In this document: one piece after another, positions 1 to 8,275 of the stretch
How the letters are laid out: each line of letters opens with the position of its first letter
How positions within the stretch are numbered: position 1 is the first letter of the stretch
Source: Lachnoclostridium sp. UBA903
GTDB lineage: Bacteria > Bacillota > Clostridia > Lachnospirales > Lachnospiraceae
Direction: 5' to 3'
DNA length: 64,000 nt
Assembly (NCBI GenBank): GCA_002294045.1
Contig: DBEP01000027.1
Location: 1 to 64,000 of the forward strand
Program-made: the position numbers and the translations under genes
The notes under the pieces: model-generated
Databases searched by the model: none
The model's input: only the letters and a program-made list of their open reading frames with translations
What the model was told of the DNA's origin: nothing

Positions 1-92
1 TCTAACTTGCGCAGGAAATGATACTCCGGCACAAGATCTTCTATCGTAAGCATGTGAAATCGAATCTGTTTATTACAGGTTCTTGTCATCAT
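1..92 (-). CDS. IS1182-like transposase, N-terminal fragment (cut by window edge)
   Basis: On the minus strand a GGAGGG ribosome-binding site lies just before an ATG at 92. The 30 codons that follow run off the left edge and contain LTIEDLVPEYHFLRKL, which resembles the N-terminus of IS1182/DDE transposases (typically a 'LDDLVPxDHLLRK' motif). These proteins cut and join IS ends through a DDE domain, which would lie outside the window. I recognise it from this one motif. Whether the gene is intact cannot be judged. The repeat at 153-184, upstream of the gene, is a candidate for the element's end. Confidence 0.62.
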   Translation of the reverse strand, partial: MMTRTCNKQIRFHMLTIEDLVPEYHFLRKL

Positions 93-152
93 GTGTTTGC
101 CCTCCGTTTTTCTTCTATACGTTATTTTATCATATGGGAGAGCCTAATAACA

Positions 153-184
153 GGCTTTGTCAACAGCTCCAAGTTGACCCGAAG
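153..184. repeat. Direct repeat copy 1 (IS-end or hairpin-like, 32 bp)
   Basis: This 32-base sequence matches 2008-2039 at 30 of 32 positions in the same orientation. It contains the core CTTTGTCAACAGCT, the kind of sequence found at ends of IS1182-type elements. It sits about 60 bases upstream of the transposase start, where an element end is expected. Whether it is the IS end or a dispersed hairpin used as a target is unresolved. Confidence 0.6.
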
Positions 185-237
185 CCCTGAATGTATTGCC
201 AAAATGGAAAGGCCGCAAATAAGTTAGTAAATTTTAA

Positions 238-291
238 TTGACTAAACGGCAAGCGTATGCTAATATAAAAACAGAGTATATACTCGGTTTT
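238..291 (+). promoter_or_regulatory. Promoter and palindromic operator of the TetR/hydrolase operon
   Basis: TTGACT (238-243) and TAATAT (261-266) are separated by 17 bases. Just downstream, 268-291 is a 24-base palindrome with one mismatched pair, centred on GAGTATATACTC (274-285). A palindrome at the transcription start directly before a tetR gene is the expected autorepression site. Confidence 0.7.
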
Positions 292-305
292 AAATGGAGG
301 TAGTA

Positions 306-893
306 ATGAATAAAGGAAGTAAACGAAAGCTGGAGATTCAAAAGGCAACAAAAGCACTTATAATCGAAAAAGGTTACTCGGCCGTTACAATGGCTGATAT
401 AAACGAAGCGCTTAAGCTTTCGGTTGGTGGGCTTTATTATCACTATCATTCTGTGGAAGAAATTTTTCTGGACATTGCTAAGAATGAAACCACCAATGTA
501 TGGGGGATATTTTCCGAAGTACAGGACATTGAAAGCTTGTTGGAAGCTTTTCGCATTTATCAAAAAGTTGAAAAAGACGACATGATGAATTTTGAAACAA
601 CGCTGAACTGTATAATTTATCCCTATTTTTTTAGCTTTCCCGCAGGTATAAGAAAAGAGAAGATGAAAGAAACATATTTAAGTACAATAAATGCATTAAA
701 TACAATACTTAAAAAGGTTTACAAAAATTCCGGGCATGTTAAGCTGTTAAGCCACCGTATTTATGTAATGCTGCACGGCTTAAATATACTTGCCACCACC
801 GGGCAGCTTGATGAGCACACAATTGAAAACGAGTTTTTGGGAGTAGAAAAACTGATGCTGCAACTATACCATGAAAGCGAGGGAAGACAATGA
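306..893 (+). CDS. TetR/AcrR family transcriptional regulator
   Basis: A 195-residue one-component repressor. The N-terminal helix-turn-helix covers about residues 8-55, with KATKALIIEKGYSAVTMADI and the recognition-helix pattern VGGLYYHYHSVEEIF. The C-terminal ligand-binding part is of no recognised subfamily. The ATG at 306 is preferred because GGAGG (296-300) precedes it by five bases; an upstream in-frame ATG at 294 overlaps that ribosome-binding site. The stop overlaps the start of the hydrolase gene (ATGA at 890), so the two are translationally coupled. The palindrome at 268-291 makes autorepression, and control of the hydrolase, likely. The ligand is unknown. Confidence 0.9.
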   Translation: MNKGSKRKLEIQKATKALIIEKGYSAVTMADINEALKLSVGGLYYHYHSVEEIFLDIAKNETTNVWGIFSEVQDIESLLEAFRIYQKVEKDDMMNFETTLNCIIYPYFFSFPAGIRKEKMKETYLSTINALNTILKKVYKNSGHVKLLSHRIYVMLHGLNILATTGQLDEHTIENEFLGVEKLMLQLYHESEGRQ

Positions 894-1756
894 ACGCTTC
901 TGTAGTTAGAAAATATGATTTTATAAATTTTACGGCAGTGGAAAAAAATCTTGTATTGGATGGCAAACCTTGGAGATACACGGTCAGCGGAAATGGAAAG
1001 CGTTTTTTGCTCGCCATACTTTCCAATATTACCGGGCACCTGCTGGGGCTACCGCTGGCTGAGGAGTTCAGAGAAGAATTTACAACAATAGCTCTTTCGG
1101 TGCCGCCTATGCACACGTTTGCCGACACTGCTAAAGGCCTGAAAGCGGTTCTTGATGCCGAACAGGTGACAAAGTGCAATGTTATCGGCAATTCCAATGG
1201 CGGGGTGCACATTCAAAACCTCATTAAGCAGTACCCCAATATTGCTGATAAAATTGTGTTTTCCCACAGCTTGACCTCCATGAATTCGGAGGATGCCTAC
1301 ACCACAAATGCGTCAGAGGTTAAGATCTACAGCAAAATGCGTACAATACTTAAAGTGCTGCCGGTTTCTGCATTGACATACGGGCTGGGCAGAACGTTTT
1401 TTCCAAAACTGCGGCTGCAATCCGAAAAGGCGGATACCGATAAGTTAATTGCACTTTGCAAAGAAGATTTTAAAAAAATAACCAAGCAGGATTTTTATAC
1501 CATGGCAGACTGTATGGAAGATTTCCTTTTTAACCACATATTTACTTCCGAACCGTATATAAACAGGCCGAAAGATATTTTGATTGTGGACAGCGAATCT
1601 GACAATTTGGCCAATCCAATGCAACGCAAGCAAATGCTGGAGCTCTGCCCAAATGCCAACGAATATCATTTTAAAACAGGCGGGCACGTAACAATTATAA
1701 ACTGCCGTGAAGAATATTTTTCGTTGCTGCATAAGTTCTGGGATGCGGTGGATTAG
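890..1756 (+). CDS. Alpha/beta-fold hydrolase
   Basis: A 288-residue cytosolic alpha/beta hydrolase with no signal peptide. The nucleophile elbow is GNSNGG with Ser102. A likely catalytic acid lies in ILIVDSESDN, and the histidine in FKTGGHVTIIN close to the C-terminus, giving the usual Ser-Asp-His order. The substrate cannot be deduced; an esterase or lactonase acting on the compound sensed by the coupled TetR regulator would fit. The start overlaps the regulator's stop by four bases. The pair lies between two copies of an IS-end-like repeat (153 and 2008) and could have been moved as a cassette. Confidence 0.85.
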   Translation: MNASVVRKYDFINFTAVEKNLVLDGKPWRYTVSGNGKRFLLAILSNITGHLLGLPLAEEFREEFTTIALSVPPMHTFADTAKGLKAVLDAEQVTKCNVIGNSNGGVHIQNLIKQYPNIADKIVFSHSLTSMNSEDAYTTNASEVKIYSKMRTILKVLPVSALTYGLGRTFFPKLRLQSEKADTDKLIALCKEDFKKITKQDFYTMADCMEDFLFNHIFTSEPYINRPKDILIVDSESDNLANPMQRKQMLELCPNANEYHFKTGGHVTIINCREEYFSLLHKFWDAVD

Positions 1757-1837
1757 TTCCCCAAAATAAGGTGCCATAGGGATAATAAAACCTGCTGTTT
1801 AACAGGTTGAAGTTATACCATAAAGACACTACTACAA

Positions 1838-1877
1838 AATAACAGTAGCTTTGATTTTTCTCAAAGCTGCTGTTATT
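1838..1877 (+). terminator. Terminator of the TetR/hydrolase operon
   Basis: A 17-base stem (1838-1854 with 1861-1877, one G-U pair), a six-base T-rich loop, then TGTTTT. It lies 80 bases after the hydrolase stop. A smaller AACCTG/CAGGTT hairpin precedes it near 1,790-1,808. Confidence 0.75.
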
Positions 1878-1990
1878 TGTTTTGCGGAAGGTTTGATTTA
1901 TCACATGTTTTTGATGAAGCGCAACAGCATTAAGGAAGAATATACAGTTTGTAGCGGTCTCATGCAAGTCTGTTGATAACAAAGATTGTG

Positions 1991-2040
1991 ACTTCGGGCC
2001 AAGTTGGGGCTTTGTCAACAGCTCCAACTTGGCCCGAAGT
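1991..2040. repeat. Perfect 17-bp inverted repeat containing direct repeat copy 2
   Basis: 1991-2007 and 2024-2040 are perfect reverse complements around a 16-base loop. The loop plus right arm (2008-2039) is the second copy of the 32-base repeat at 153-184; copy 1 lacks the left arm. It may be a solo IS end, or a palindromic insertion target of which copy 1 is the interrupted version. Confidence 0.75.
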
Positions 2041-2068
2041 TAATAGTTATCGCTCCAAACTAATCGTT

Positions 2069-2485
2069 TCATAAACTGTTGATTATTGATTTTGCAAACT
2101 GCTCGGCTTTTTTTATATCATCAGAATTGGGGCGGCCTGTACGCAAAATCATATAATGTCCGGGGCAATGATATTCATTTTCTGACACATTAAGCCCTTG
2201 CGCTTGAAGATATTTTTTTGTCTTTTCATAGGCCGATTTAACTATGGCTGCGGTGCTAAATACTACAACCATTTTTATACTAGTTGGATTTAGGGTCGAG
2301 ATATATTCCTTCAGTTCCGGGTCAATATCAAAAGCATATATGCCTGTTCCTAAAAATAATATATCGACTTCGCCTTGTAGCGGCTCATGGATTGACTTTG
2401 CGGATATCCCTGCTTGTTCAGCAATAGCATTTGCAATTTTCTTTGTATTGCCTGATTTTGAATAATAACGCACTTCAATATTCAT
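2069..2485 (-). CDS. Flavodoxin-like protein
   Basis: A 138-residue protein with an N-terminal FMN phosphate-binding loop, YYSKSGNTKKIANAI (residues 7-21), and flavodoxin features FLGTGIYAF and VVFSTAAI. It is slightly short for a flavodoxin and probably carries FMN as a small electron carrier or quinone/FMN reductase-type protein. The start at 2485 has a GAGGG ribosome-binding site. It is the last gene of a minus-strand operon with a membrane protein (22-base gap) and a TetR regulator, so its expression is probably inducible from the promoter near 3,555. Confidence 0.85.
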   Translation of the reverse strand: MNIEVRYYSKSGNTKKIANAIAEQAGISAKSIHEPLQGEVDILFLGTGIYAFDIDPELKEYISTLNPTSIKMVVVFSTAAIVKSAYEKTKKYLQAQGLNVSENEYHCPGHYMILRTGRPNSDDIKKAEQFAKSIINSL

Positions 2486-2507
2486 AAAACACCCTCTTTT
2501 CAGCTAC

Positions 2508-2876
2508 TTATTTAACTATCAATGGTGCAAACCTACCAATAATCGACTTTATGACAATGCAGCCAGCAACTACAAAAAGCGCAATTTTGGGGTCATAAAG
2601 GATGGGGATTTTCCATTTGAATATTTGTGTTGCTGTTGTAAGTAATGCGATTGTCCCAAAGATGTACCCCATGATGGTGAGCGGGTGAGCAGGTGCATTG
2701 CTGATAAATTTGCCGATTGTTGGCATAATCATGCACATTGCAAATCCGATTGCGCCCAAAGTAATAACAGCCGTTCTCGGCCCATTAATGAATAATATTT
2801 GCTTGCCTGATAGTCCTGCATAAACAATCAGGCTGGTTATAAACCACTCTGCTACCAATATTCCAATTCCTTTCAT
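2508..2876 (-). CDS. Small membrane protein, four hydrophobic segments
   Basis: A 122-residue integral membrane protein not recognised by family. Hydrophobic stretches lie at about residues 3-22, 34-54, 65-85 and 95-115, so four transmembrane helices are likely. Its ATG overlaps the upstream tetR stop by four bases, and AAGGAG precedes it by nine bases. Being sandwiched between a TetR regulator and a flavodoxin suggests a small exporter or membrane redox partner, but nothing in the sequence proves this. Confidence 0.75.
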   Translation of the reverse strand: MKGIGILVAEWFITSLIVYAGLSGKQILFINGPRTAVITLGAIGFAMCMIMPTIGKFISNAPAHPLTIMGYIFGTIALLTTATQIFKWKIPILYDPKIALFVVAGCIVIKSIIGRFAPLIVK

Positions 2877-3508
2877 TGTTTATCGCTCCTTAAATAGATT
2901 TTATTGAATATCGTAATGTGTCTTTCTAAAAAAGATAAAGCTTCTTCCTGTTTTTCGGGCTGATTGTCGTATTTTGATAACAACAAATACAAAGGTGAAT
3001 AAAACTGCAAGGCCATTATCATTGGGTCAGCATCAACATAAACCCCATCATTTATTAAATTAGTGAACACGCCTGATATATAATCTAAGCCCTTGTCTAT
3101 TATCAATTCCCTAAAAAACTTGCTTGCCTCCGAAGTTCTATACTGTTCCATTGTCAACATTCTACGCAGTTGCGAACCATACTCTGTTTTGAGATAGAAC
3201 TGAAACATTGTAACGCTAATACGGAATAATTCCTCTCTTACATCACTTTCTCCTGAGAGAATATTGGCCATGCTTTCAGGGGGAATAAAAGTAAAAACTT
3301 TCTCTTGATAACGACGCTCAATGTCTTTGAGAATTGAGTCAAAAATGTCTTGCTTTCCGCTATAATGCTTGTAAAGGGCGCTCTCCCGTATTCCGATTTC
3401 TTTTGATATGTCACGGATACCAACCCCATCATAACCTCTTTCAGAAAACAATTTTAGTGCAACTGTCAAAATAACTTCCTTTGTATCCCGTGTTTCGTTT
3501 TTTGGCAT
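2873..3508 (-). CDS. TetR/AcrR family transcriptional regulator
   Basis: A 211-residue regulator starting at the ATG at 3508, with GGAGG seven bases upstream; the longer reading frame to 3580 would run through the promoter and operator. The helix-turn-helix (about residues 10-55) includes LKLFSERGYDGVGIRDIS and the recognition segment ESALYKHYSGKQDIF. The C-terminal half is helical with no recognised ligand pocket. It heads a three-gene operon with the membrane protein and flavodoxin. A perfect 18-base-arm palindrome covers its -10 region, so autorepression relieved by an inducer is very likely. Confidence 0.92.
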   Translation of the reverse strand: MPKNETRDTKEVILTVALKLFSERGYDGVGIRDISKEIGIRESALYKHYSGKQDIFDSILKDIERRYQEKVFTFIPPESMANILSGESDVREELFRISVTMFQFYLKTEYGSQLRRMLTMEQYRTSEASKFFRELIIDKGLDYISGVFTNLINDGVYVDADPMIMALQFYSPLYLLLSKYDNQPEKQEEALSFLERHITIFNKIYLRSDKQ

Positions 3509-3531
3509 AATAACCTCCATCAATAAATATG

Positions 3532-3580
3532 GTGAGCAGTTGTTCACTATCATTATAGTGAACAACTGCTCACTTGTCAA
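3532..3580 (-). promoter_or_regulatory. Consensus promoter overlapped by a perfect 18-bp-arm operator
   Basis: On the minus strand TTGACA (3575-3580) and TATAAT (3552-3557) have a 17-base spacer, a full consensus promoter. The palindrome has arms 3532-3549 and 3556-3573, perfect over 18 bases with a six-base centre, and fills the space between the boxes. A TetR dimer bound here would block polymerase. Confidence 0.88.
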
Positions 3581-3753
3581 GAAGGGAATTAAATTATATT
3601 CTCACGCTGTTATTTATGAGCATGTCGATCCTTTCCGCTAACCAGACCAGCTAAGCAAAGTCAAGCTGTCTTATGCAGGACTGCCTTTTGGTAGACTTTT
3701 GCTGATATTTTTATAATTATGGCATAATCCGGCATTCCCGGCGGTGTTGTCTC

Positions 3754-4581
3754 TTACTTAACGGCTGTCGCATCCTCTTTAAAAAGCGTGCGGTAATTAT
3801 CCGTGATTTTTGCCAGTAATCTGCGGTAAGTTCCGGGTATGTACCGGTACAGCCGCCAGACGATAAATGCACTGGATGTGAGGGGAATAATGTCCTTGTT
3901 GCGTGCAACGCCTTTCAGGATTTGTTCTGCGGCTGTGTCGGCTGATAAAAAGCGGGACTCCGCTACTTTCTTTTGAACCAGGGCAGGGGAAATGCCTACA
4001 ACCTTGATAGTATTAAATATGTTAGTTCTTACATTTCCCGGACATACCACACTTACCTTAATGCCGTAGCTTTCTGCTTCGGCACGCAATGAAGTAGACA
4101 GGCCGACAACACCGTGTTTGGAAGTTGTATACGGTATGCGCATGGAAGACGGCACCAATCCGGCGGCGGAAGCGATGTTAACAATATGTCCGCCGCCTTG
4201 TACAAGCATTCTTTTATAGGCTATGTCGGTGACATAAACTGCGCCCCAGAGATTTACGTCAATTATGGGTTTCCAGTTTTCTATGGGGATGTCTTTCATT
4301 TCACCGAATATGGCGATACCGGCGCTGTTAATAACGAGGTCGATTTGTCCATGCTGTGTTATTACAGTATCAATAGCCTCCTGGACAGCGGCATAATCCG
4401 TAACATCGAGAGGTATTGCCATACACTTGCCGCCTTCCTCCAGCAATGATTCGGCGGCAGTATTAAGCTGCTCTTTGTTGCAGTCTGTGAGTATAACGGT
4501 CCAGCTATCCCGGACCAGGCGGCGTGCCAGTGCAAATCCCATGCCTAAGGCCGCTCCTGTGATAAATGCTACTTTTTTCAT
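3754..4581 (-). CDS. Short-chain dehydrogenase/reductase (SDR)
   Basis: A 275-residue classical SDR. The N-terminal cofactor motif is TGAALGMG (residues 8-15), followed by the NSAGI motif (about 85-89), and the active site has SAAG with YTTSK (Tyr-x3-Lys, about residues 152-156). It should be a cytosolic NAD(P)-dependent alcohol or keto reductase of unknown substrate. About 40 residues beyond the core are basic and partly hydrophobic, which might give membrane association. The start has GGAGG at seven bases. It lies 82 bases downstream of a co-directional TetR gene and is probably co-transcribed. Confidence 0.9.
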   Translation of the reverse strand: MKKVAFITGAALGMGFALARRLVRDSWTVILTDCNKEQLNTAAESLLEEGGKCMAIPLDVTDYAAVQEAIDTVITQHGQIDLVINSAGIAIFGEMKDIPIENWKPIIDVNLWGAVYVTDIAYKRMLVQGGGHIVNIASAAGLVPSSMRIPYTTSKHGVVGLSTSLRAEAESYGIKVSVVCPGNVRTNIFNTIKVVGISPALVQKKVAESRFLSADTAAEQILKGVARNKDIIPLTSSAFIVWRLYRYIPGTYRRLLAKITDNYRTLFKEDATAVK

Positions 4582-4663
4582 TGTTTTTCCTCCAATTTAA
4601 TATTTACTATGAATAACTGCGATTCATTTAGCTTTTCACAGGTTATATAAATTGGCTCCGCTT

Positions 4664-5314
4664 TTACCTGTAAAAGCTTTTTTCCAGCAGCGCAAGACAG
4701 GAATCATATTCGGCAAAATACTTGTCAAGATCCATTTGGTCAATCCGGAATCCCTTCCTGATATTAATTTTATTGTGTACCCCATAAGCGAAGCCTTCAC
4801 TGGTCAAGCAGATAACTAGTACGGCCTTTTGTATGTCTATATCCTCCTTGAATCTGGATTTATCGATACCTTCATACATTTGTTCTGTAATATTTTTAAA
4901 AAGGGATGTATTCTGCAAGGTGAAATATTCCTTGAATTGTTCGGTTTCAGTGTAAGCCGCAACCACATAAAAGGCATATACGTAAGGGAAATTCTGATAC
5001 AGCAGTTTCTTTTTCATATGTAAGCCCAGACGCACTCTTGCAAAAACATCCCTTTCTTTTTTTATTAATTCCTGATACTCTCTCGTTTCATTTTCCATTA
5101 TTTTGCAGCAGTAATCGAATAAATATAAAAATAGTTCCTTTTTACTGCCGACATAATGAAAAAACAGGGCCTTGGACATCCCGGCCTCCCTGGCTATTAC
5201 ATTTGTGGATGCATCATCATAACCTTTTACGGCAAATTCTTTAAGAGCCGCGTTAATAATCGCTTCCCGCCTTTGCGGCTCCAGGTTTGTTAATTTTGGC
5301 AGAATGTGAATCAC
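4664..5314 (-). CDS. TetR/AcrR family transcriptional regulator
   Basis: A 216-residue regulator with an N-terminal helix-turn-helix (LKEFAVKGYDDASTNVIAR, then MSKALFFHYVGSKKELF). The C-terminal part is long, as in TetR proteins for which the ligand is unknown. The start is uncertain: GTG at 5314 lies almost on top of a run of G that would act as ribosome-binding site, so initiation a few codons downstream is possible. It leads the SDR gene. Two ACCTTAAGGT palindromes flank the promoter at 5352-5401 and suggest autoregulation. Confidence 0.88.
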   Translation of the reverse strand: MIHILPKLTNLEPQRREAIINAALKEFAVKGYDDASTNVIAREAGMSKALFFHYVGSKKELFLYLFDYCCKIMENETREYQELIKKERDVFARVRLGLHMKKKLLYQNFPYVYAFYVVAAYTETEQFKEYFTLQNTSLFKNITEQMYEGIDKSRFKEDIDIQKAVLVICLTSEGFAYGVHNKINIRKGFRIDQMDLDKYFAEYDSCLALLEKSFYR

Positions 5315-5351
5315 CCCCCCTCTTCTTAGTAATATTCGGCTGTCGTTTATT

Positions 5352-5401
5352 TTGACCTTAAGGTTAATAATAATTATAACATGTATTTACCTTAAGGTCA
5401 A
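5352..5401 (-). promoter_or_regulatory. Promoter flanked by twin ACCTTAAGGT operators
   Basis: On the minus strand TTGACC (5396-5401) and TATAAT (5373-5378) have a 17-base spacer. ACCTTAAGGT occurs at 5355-5364 and 5389-5398, each a perfect ten-base palindrome, and the two halves form a larger inverted repeat. One copy overlaps the -35 box and the other lies just after the -10 box, as in two-site TetR repression. Confidence 0.82.
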
Positions 5402-5504
5402 TAAAAAAGGATAATCCTGGAAAGTTATTATAAATGAATGATTTTTCAAACACGCTCTGGTCCGGATAGGACAAATGCAGGTCGGAAAATAAGCCTAATG
5501 TAAA

Positions 5505-5534
5505 GCCGGTTTCCGACTGCATCCGGAAACCGGC
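5505..5534. other. GC-rich hairpin in the divergent intergenic region
   Basis: Eleven-base perfect stem (5505-5515 with 5524-5534) and an eight-base loop. No clear T-tract follows on either strand. It lies between the divergent tetR promoter and the promoter at 5580; its function is unknown. Confidence 0.5.
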
Positions 5535-5579
5535 CTTGTCGTTGGGCCGGTCTGCATTTTATTAAAATCCTATCTGAAA

Positions 5580-5608
5580 TTGACATGATATTAGTCAAAT
5601 GTTATAAT
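5580..5608 (+). promoter_or_regulatory. Consensus promoter for the membrane AraC regulator
   Basis: TTGACA (5580-5585), a 17-base spacer and TATAAT (5603-5608). Transcription would start near 5,615, about 60 bases before the regulator gene at 5676. Confidence 0.85.
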
Positions 5609-5675
5609 TGGATAAGCTGATATACGGATTATTTATTTAAAATTACTAAATTCAATCAAAACATGGAGTATGAAG

Positions 5676-7934
5676 ATGAATGAAACAAAGATTTTCAAAC
5701 GGTATATGTTAAGATATCTGTTAGTGGGCTTTCTTGTTATAATGGGAAGTATGCCATTTGCATTCATGGCTTATAAGCATATACGTGATAATATGGTTTC
5801 CGATACGGTTTTGAAACTGGAATCCGGTATTGCAGAACTGGAAAACAATATACAAAAGATGAACATGATAGCTTTTATGATCAGCGACGACCAAAATCTG
5901 CGTTCACTGAAACTAATTGAGGGTGGGATATCTGCTGACAGATTTTTGAATCTGAAATATCTTGCAAATCAAATGTTTGATATCCGCTGCATTTATGATT
6001 TTTCTCCCATGTTTTTTGTCATGTTCCACAATAATGATGCATTTGTTTCCACGGGACAGGTAAGTGATGATTTTATGCGGTATTATGGAAAATTTTTTGA
6101 AGTGGAGGGAATGGCATCCGCAGAATTTAAAAATATTTTATTTGACAGGGAAAAGAAAAGCCCTTTTATTTTAGCGGACCGGTTAAAATATAACATAAAC
6201 AATAAGGAAGTAATTTCCCAAAATGCAATTCTGTATGTGGAGCCAATAGAAGTAGATGAGGCGGTTACTACGAACAAGGCGGTCATTGTCTTTATTATAG
6301 ATGAAAAAAAGTTAGTGGAAACACTGTTGAGTAAGGAATGCCTGAATCAGGGAATAACCCGGATTACGGATGGCACGGGGAATATTATAGTCAATTACGG
6401 TGAAGCTGTTAATGCAATCAATGAAATTAAAGACGAGGGATACATAAAGACAGGCAAGGATACCCTAAAATTATTAACCTACGATAATATTAAAAAAGGG
6501 TTAAAGGTTACGGTAGGATTTCCGATGTCCTTAATTAACAGCCAATTAAAAGATATTATCCGCCTTTTACTAATTTATGCAGGTATAGGTTTCATTGTGG
6601 CTCTTATATTAACGGTTGTTTTTTCCGTTCATTGGTATACGCCCTTCGGCAATATGATAAAGGAGGCGGTCAGGTTAGAAAGTAATAACGGAGGAAAAAA
6701 GAATGAATTTGATTATGTCAGGGAATCACTCTTAAAGCTGGTTTCGGTAAAAGATGAATTAGAAACAAAGATGCTGCTGGCAAATGCACAAAAGCAGGCA
6801 ATCATGTTAGAAAATATTTTTATCAAAGGTTTTTATCAAAAAGAAGAAGAAAATGAATTTTTAAAAAGATTTCCCCATGTTAAAAAAGGATATTACGTGG
6901 CATATTTTCAAATCAAACAGGAGGAAGAAACGGATAAAAACCAGGAGGCCTTATTTTCGGCCGTCGAGATGCTGGAAAGTGATTTCACGGAAGGATTTAT
7001 TCATGTTCACTCTGCGGCTGACACGGAAATATTATTACTTCCTGCAGTTGATAATATCAATAAGGAGACTTTAAAGAATACTTTCTTATCTGTGAATGAA
7101 GTAATTACAAAAAAGTATCAAGTATTATGTTTTGTGGGCATAAGCCAGAGGGAAAATGAAATATGCAATATTAATGTGGCATATGCGCAGGCAAGGCAGA
7201 CCGTCCACGCATACAAAAATATAAATACAAGTTTTGTAGAATTTTACCAATACATTAATGACCGGGAAACCGGATGTTTTCATATAGGTTTCTTGAATAA
7301 GCTGTATGAATTAATACTTTGCGGCGGGAAAAAAGAAATTGGAAAAATGTTTGAAGAAGTCAGGGAAGAGTGCATCAGCCATAAAGAACGATATGAATTC
7401 CATAAAGCGGAGATATACCATGCGATTAGTTTTGTCGATTACGCTGCCTGCCAGCAGCTGTCGTTTATTCCGATAGAAGAAATAAAGCTTCAGAAATACC
7501 AGCAGAATCATTCCTTAATCCAGTGTTTAAACATTTTAGAGCAGTCGGCTTATGAAATATGTAACAGGATAGAAGAATATAAAAAGAGTAAGAATCTGGA
7601 ATTGAGAGATAAAATAATCCGTTATCTGCATAGCAACTATCATAGAGCTGATTTAACCGCAGACATTGTCAGCAGGGAGGCCGGTATTTCTGAAAAGTAC
7701 TTGTCAGCCTTCTTAAAAGAACACATTGGAAAAACATTTTCCGTCTACCTGGATGAATTAAGAATCGGGTATTCGAAAGAGTGTCTTGAAAAAACAAATT
7801 GGAGCAATGAGAGAATAGCGGTTGAATCAGGTTTTGGAGCAGTTAATAGCTTCTACCGGGTTTTTAAGAAGTATGTCGGGGTTTCACCCAGTGTTTATAA
7901 AAAGAGTAAATCGGAACTGAAAGAAAAAACTTAA
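5676..7934 (+). CDS. Membrane-anchored AraC-family regulator (YesS/YtdP-like)
   Basis: A 752-residue regulator that combines sensing and DNA binding. A transmembrane helix lies at about residues 10-30, an extracellular sensor-like region follows, and a second helix (LIYAGIGFIVALILTVVF) lies near residues 297-318. A cytoplasmic middle region leads to an AraC double helix-turn-helix at about 645-745, with TADIVSREAGISEKYLS and ERIAVESGFGAVNSFYRVFK. B. subtilis YesS and YtdP, tied to rhamnogalacturonan genes, have this design. ATG 5676 is chosen over 5670 because GGAG is better spaced. It probably activates the importer genes that follow at 8276-12004. Confidence 0.88.
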   Translation: MNETKIFKRYMLRYLLVGFLVIMGSMPFAFMAYKHIRDNMVSDTVLKLESGIAELENNIQKMNMIAFMISDDQNLRSLKLIEGGISADRFLNLKYLANQMFDIRCIYDFSPMFFVMFHNNDAFVSTGQVSDDFMRYYGKFFEVEGMASAEFKNILFDREKKSPFILADRLKYNINNKEVISQNAILYVEPIEVDEAVTTNKAVIVFIIDEKKLVETLLSKECLNQGITRITDGTGNIIVNYGEAVNAINEIKDEGYIKTGKDTLKLLTYDNIKKGLKVTVGFPMSLINSQLKDIIRLLLIYAGIGFIVALILTVVFSVHWYTPFGNMIKEAVRLESNNGGKKNEFDYVRESLLKLVSVKDELETKMLLANAQKQAIMLENIFIKGFYQKEEENEFLKRFPHVKKGYYVAYFQIKQEEETDKNQEALFSAVEMLESDFTEGFIHVHSAADTEILLLPAVDNINKETLKNTFLSVNEVITKKYQVLCFVGISQRENEICNINVAYAQARQTVHAYKNINTSFVEFYQYINDRETGCFHIGFLNKLYELILCGGKKEIGKMFEEVREECISHKERYEFHKAEIYHAISFVDYAACQQLSFIPIEEIKLQKYQQNHSLIQCLNILEQSAYEICNRIEEYKKSKNLELRDKIIRYLHSNYHRADLTADIVSREAGISEKYLSAFLKEHIGKTFSVYLDELRIGYSKECLEKTNWSNERIAVESGFGAVNSFYRVFKKYVGVSPSVYKKSKSELKEKT

Positions 7935-7939
7935 TAGAT

Positions 7940-7971
7940 GAGCCCATAAGCAGTGTCTTATGGCTCTTTTT
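7940..7971 (+). terminator. Terminator of the membrane AraC gene
   Basis: Stem 7940-7950 with 7957-7966 (one bulged C), loop CAGTGT, then TTTTT. The T-tract is also the first part of the structured element that begins at 7967. Confidence 0.8.
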
Positions 7972-8097
7972 ATCTTATAGGAAAGTGCTCCTATAAGATA
8001 AAAACCCTCCGGGGGATGCGCATGACGCGCCAAAGGTAGTTTGTCACTAAAGTGACAGCGCGTCAGCGCCAGAGTCTGGCAAGCCAGACTCTTTTTT
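7967..8097 (+). repeat. Structured intergenic element, copy A
   Basis: Begins in the terminator T-tract with a perfect 16-bp stem (7967-7982 with 7989-8004). CCC-TCCGG follows, then a stem TGACGCGC/GCGCGTCA (8023-8030 with 8058-8065) enclosing TGTCACT/AGTGACA, and finally a terminator-like hairpin (8071-8080 with 8083-8092) with T6. Two other copies occur at 40611 and 60064. The rest of this gap, to 8275, shows only a small GGGG/CCCC hairpin near 8,234-8,248. Confidence 0.8.
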
Positions 8098-8275
8098 ATA
8101 TTATCAGGAAATTTTGCAATTTGTTCCGAAATGAGATGAATTGAAAATAATGAGATACCCAAATCAAACCTTTTGGCAGTAGTTAATTAAAATGAGTGTA
8201 TACGCTGTGAAAATTAATATTTAAGATAAAAAGCGGGGGAACAGCCCCTTATAATAACTTATGGAGGAGTTTACT

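Noticed and set aside
739..1212. 157-codon minus-strand open frame
   Set aside because: It is antisense to the TetR and hydrolase genes, with no ribosome-binding site.
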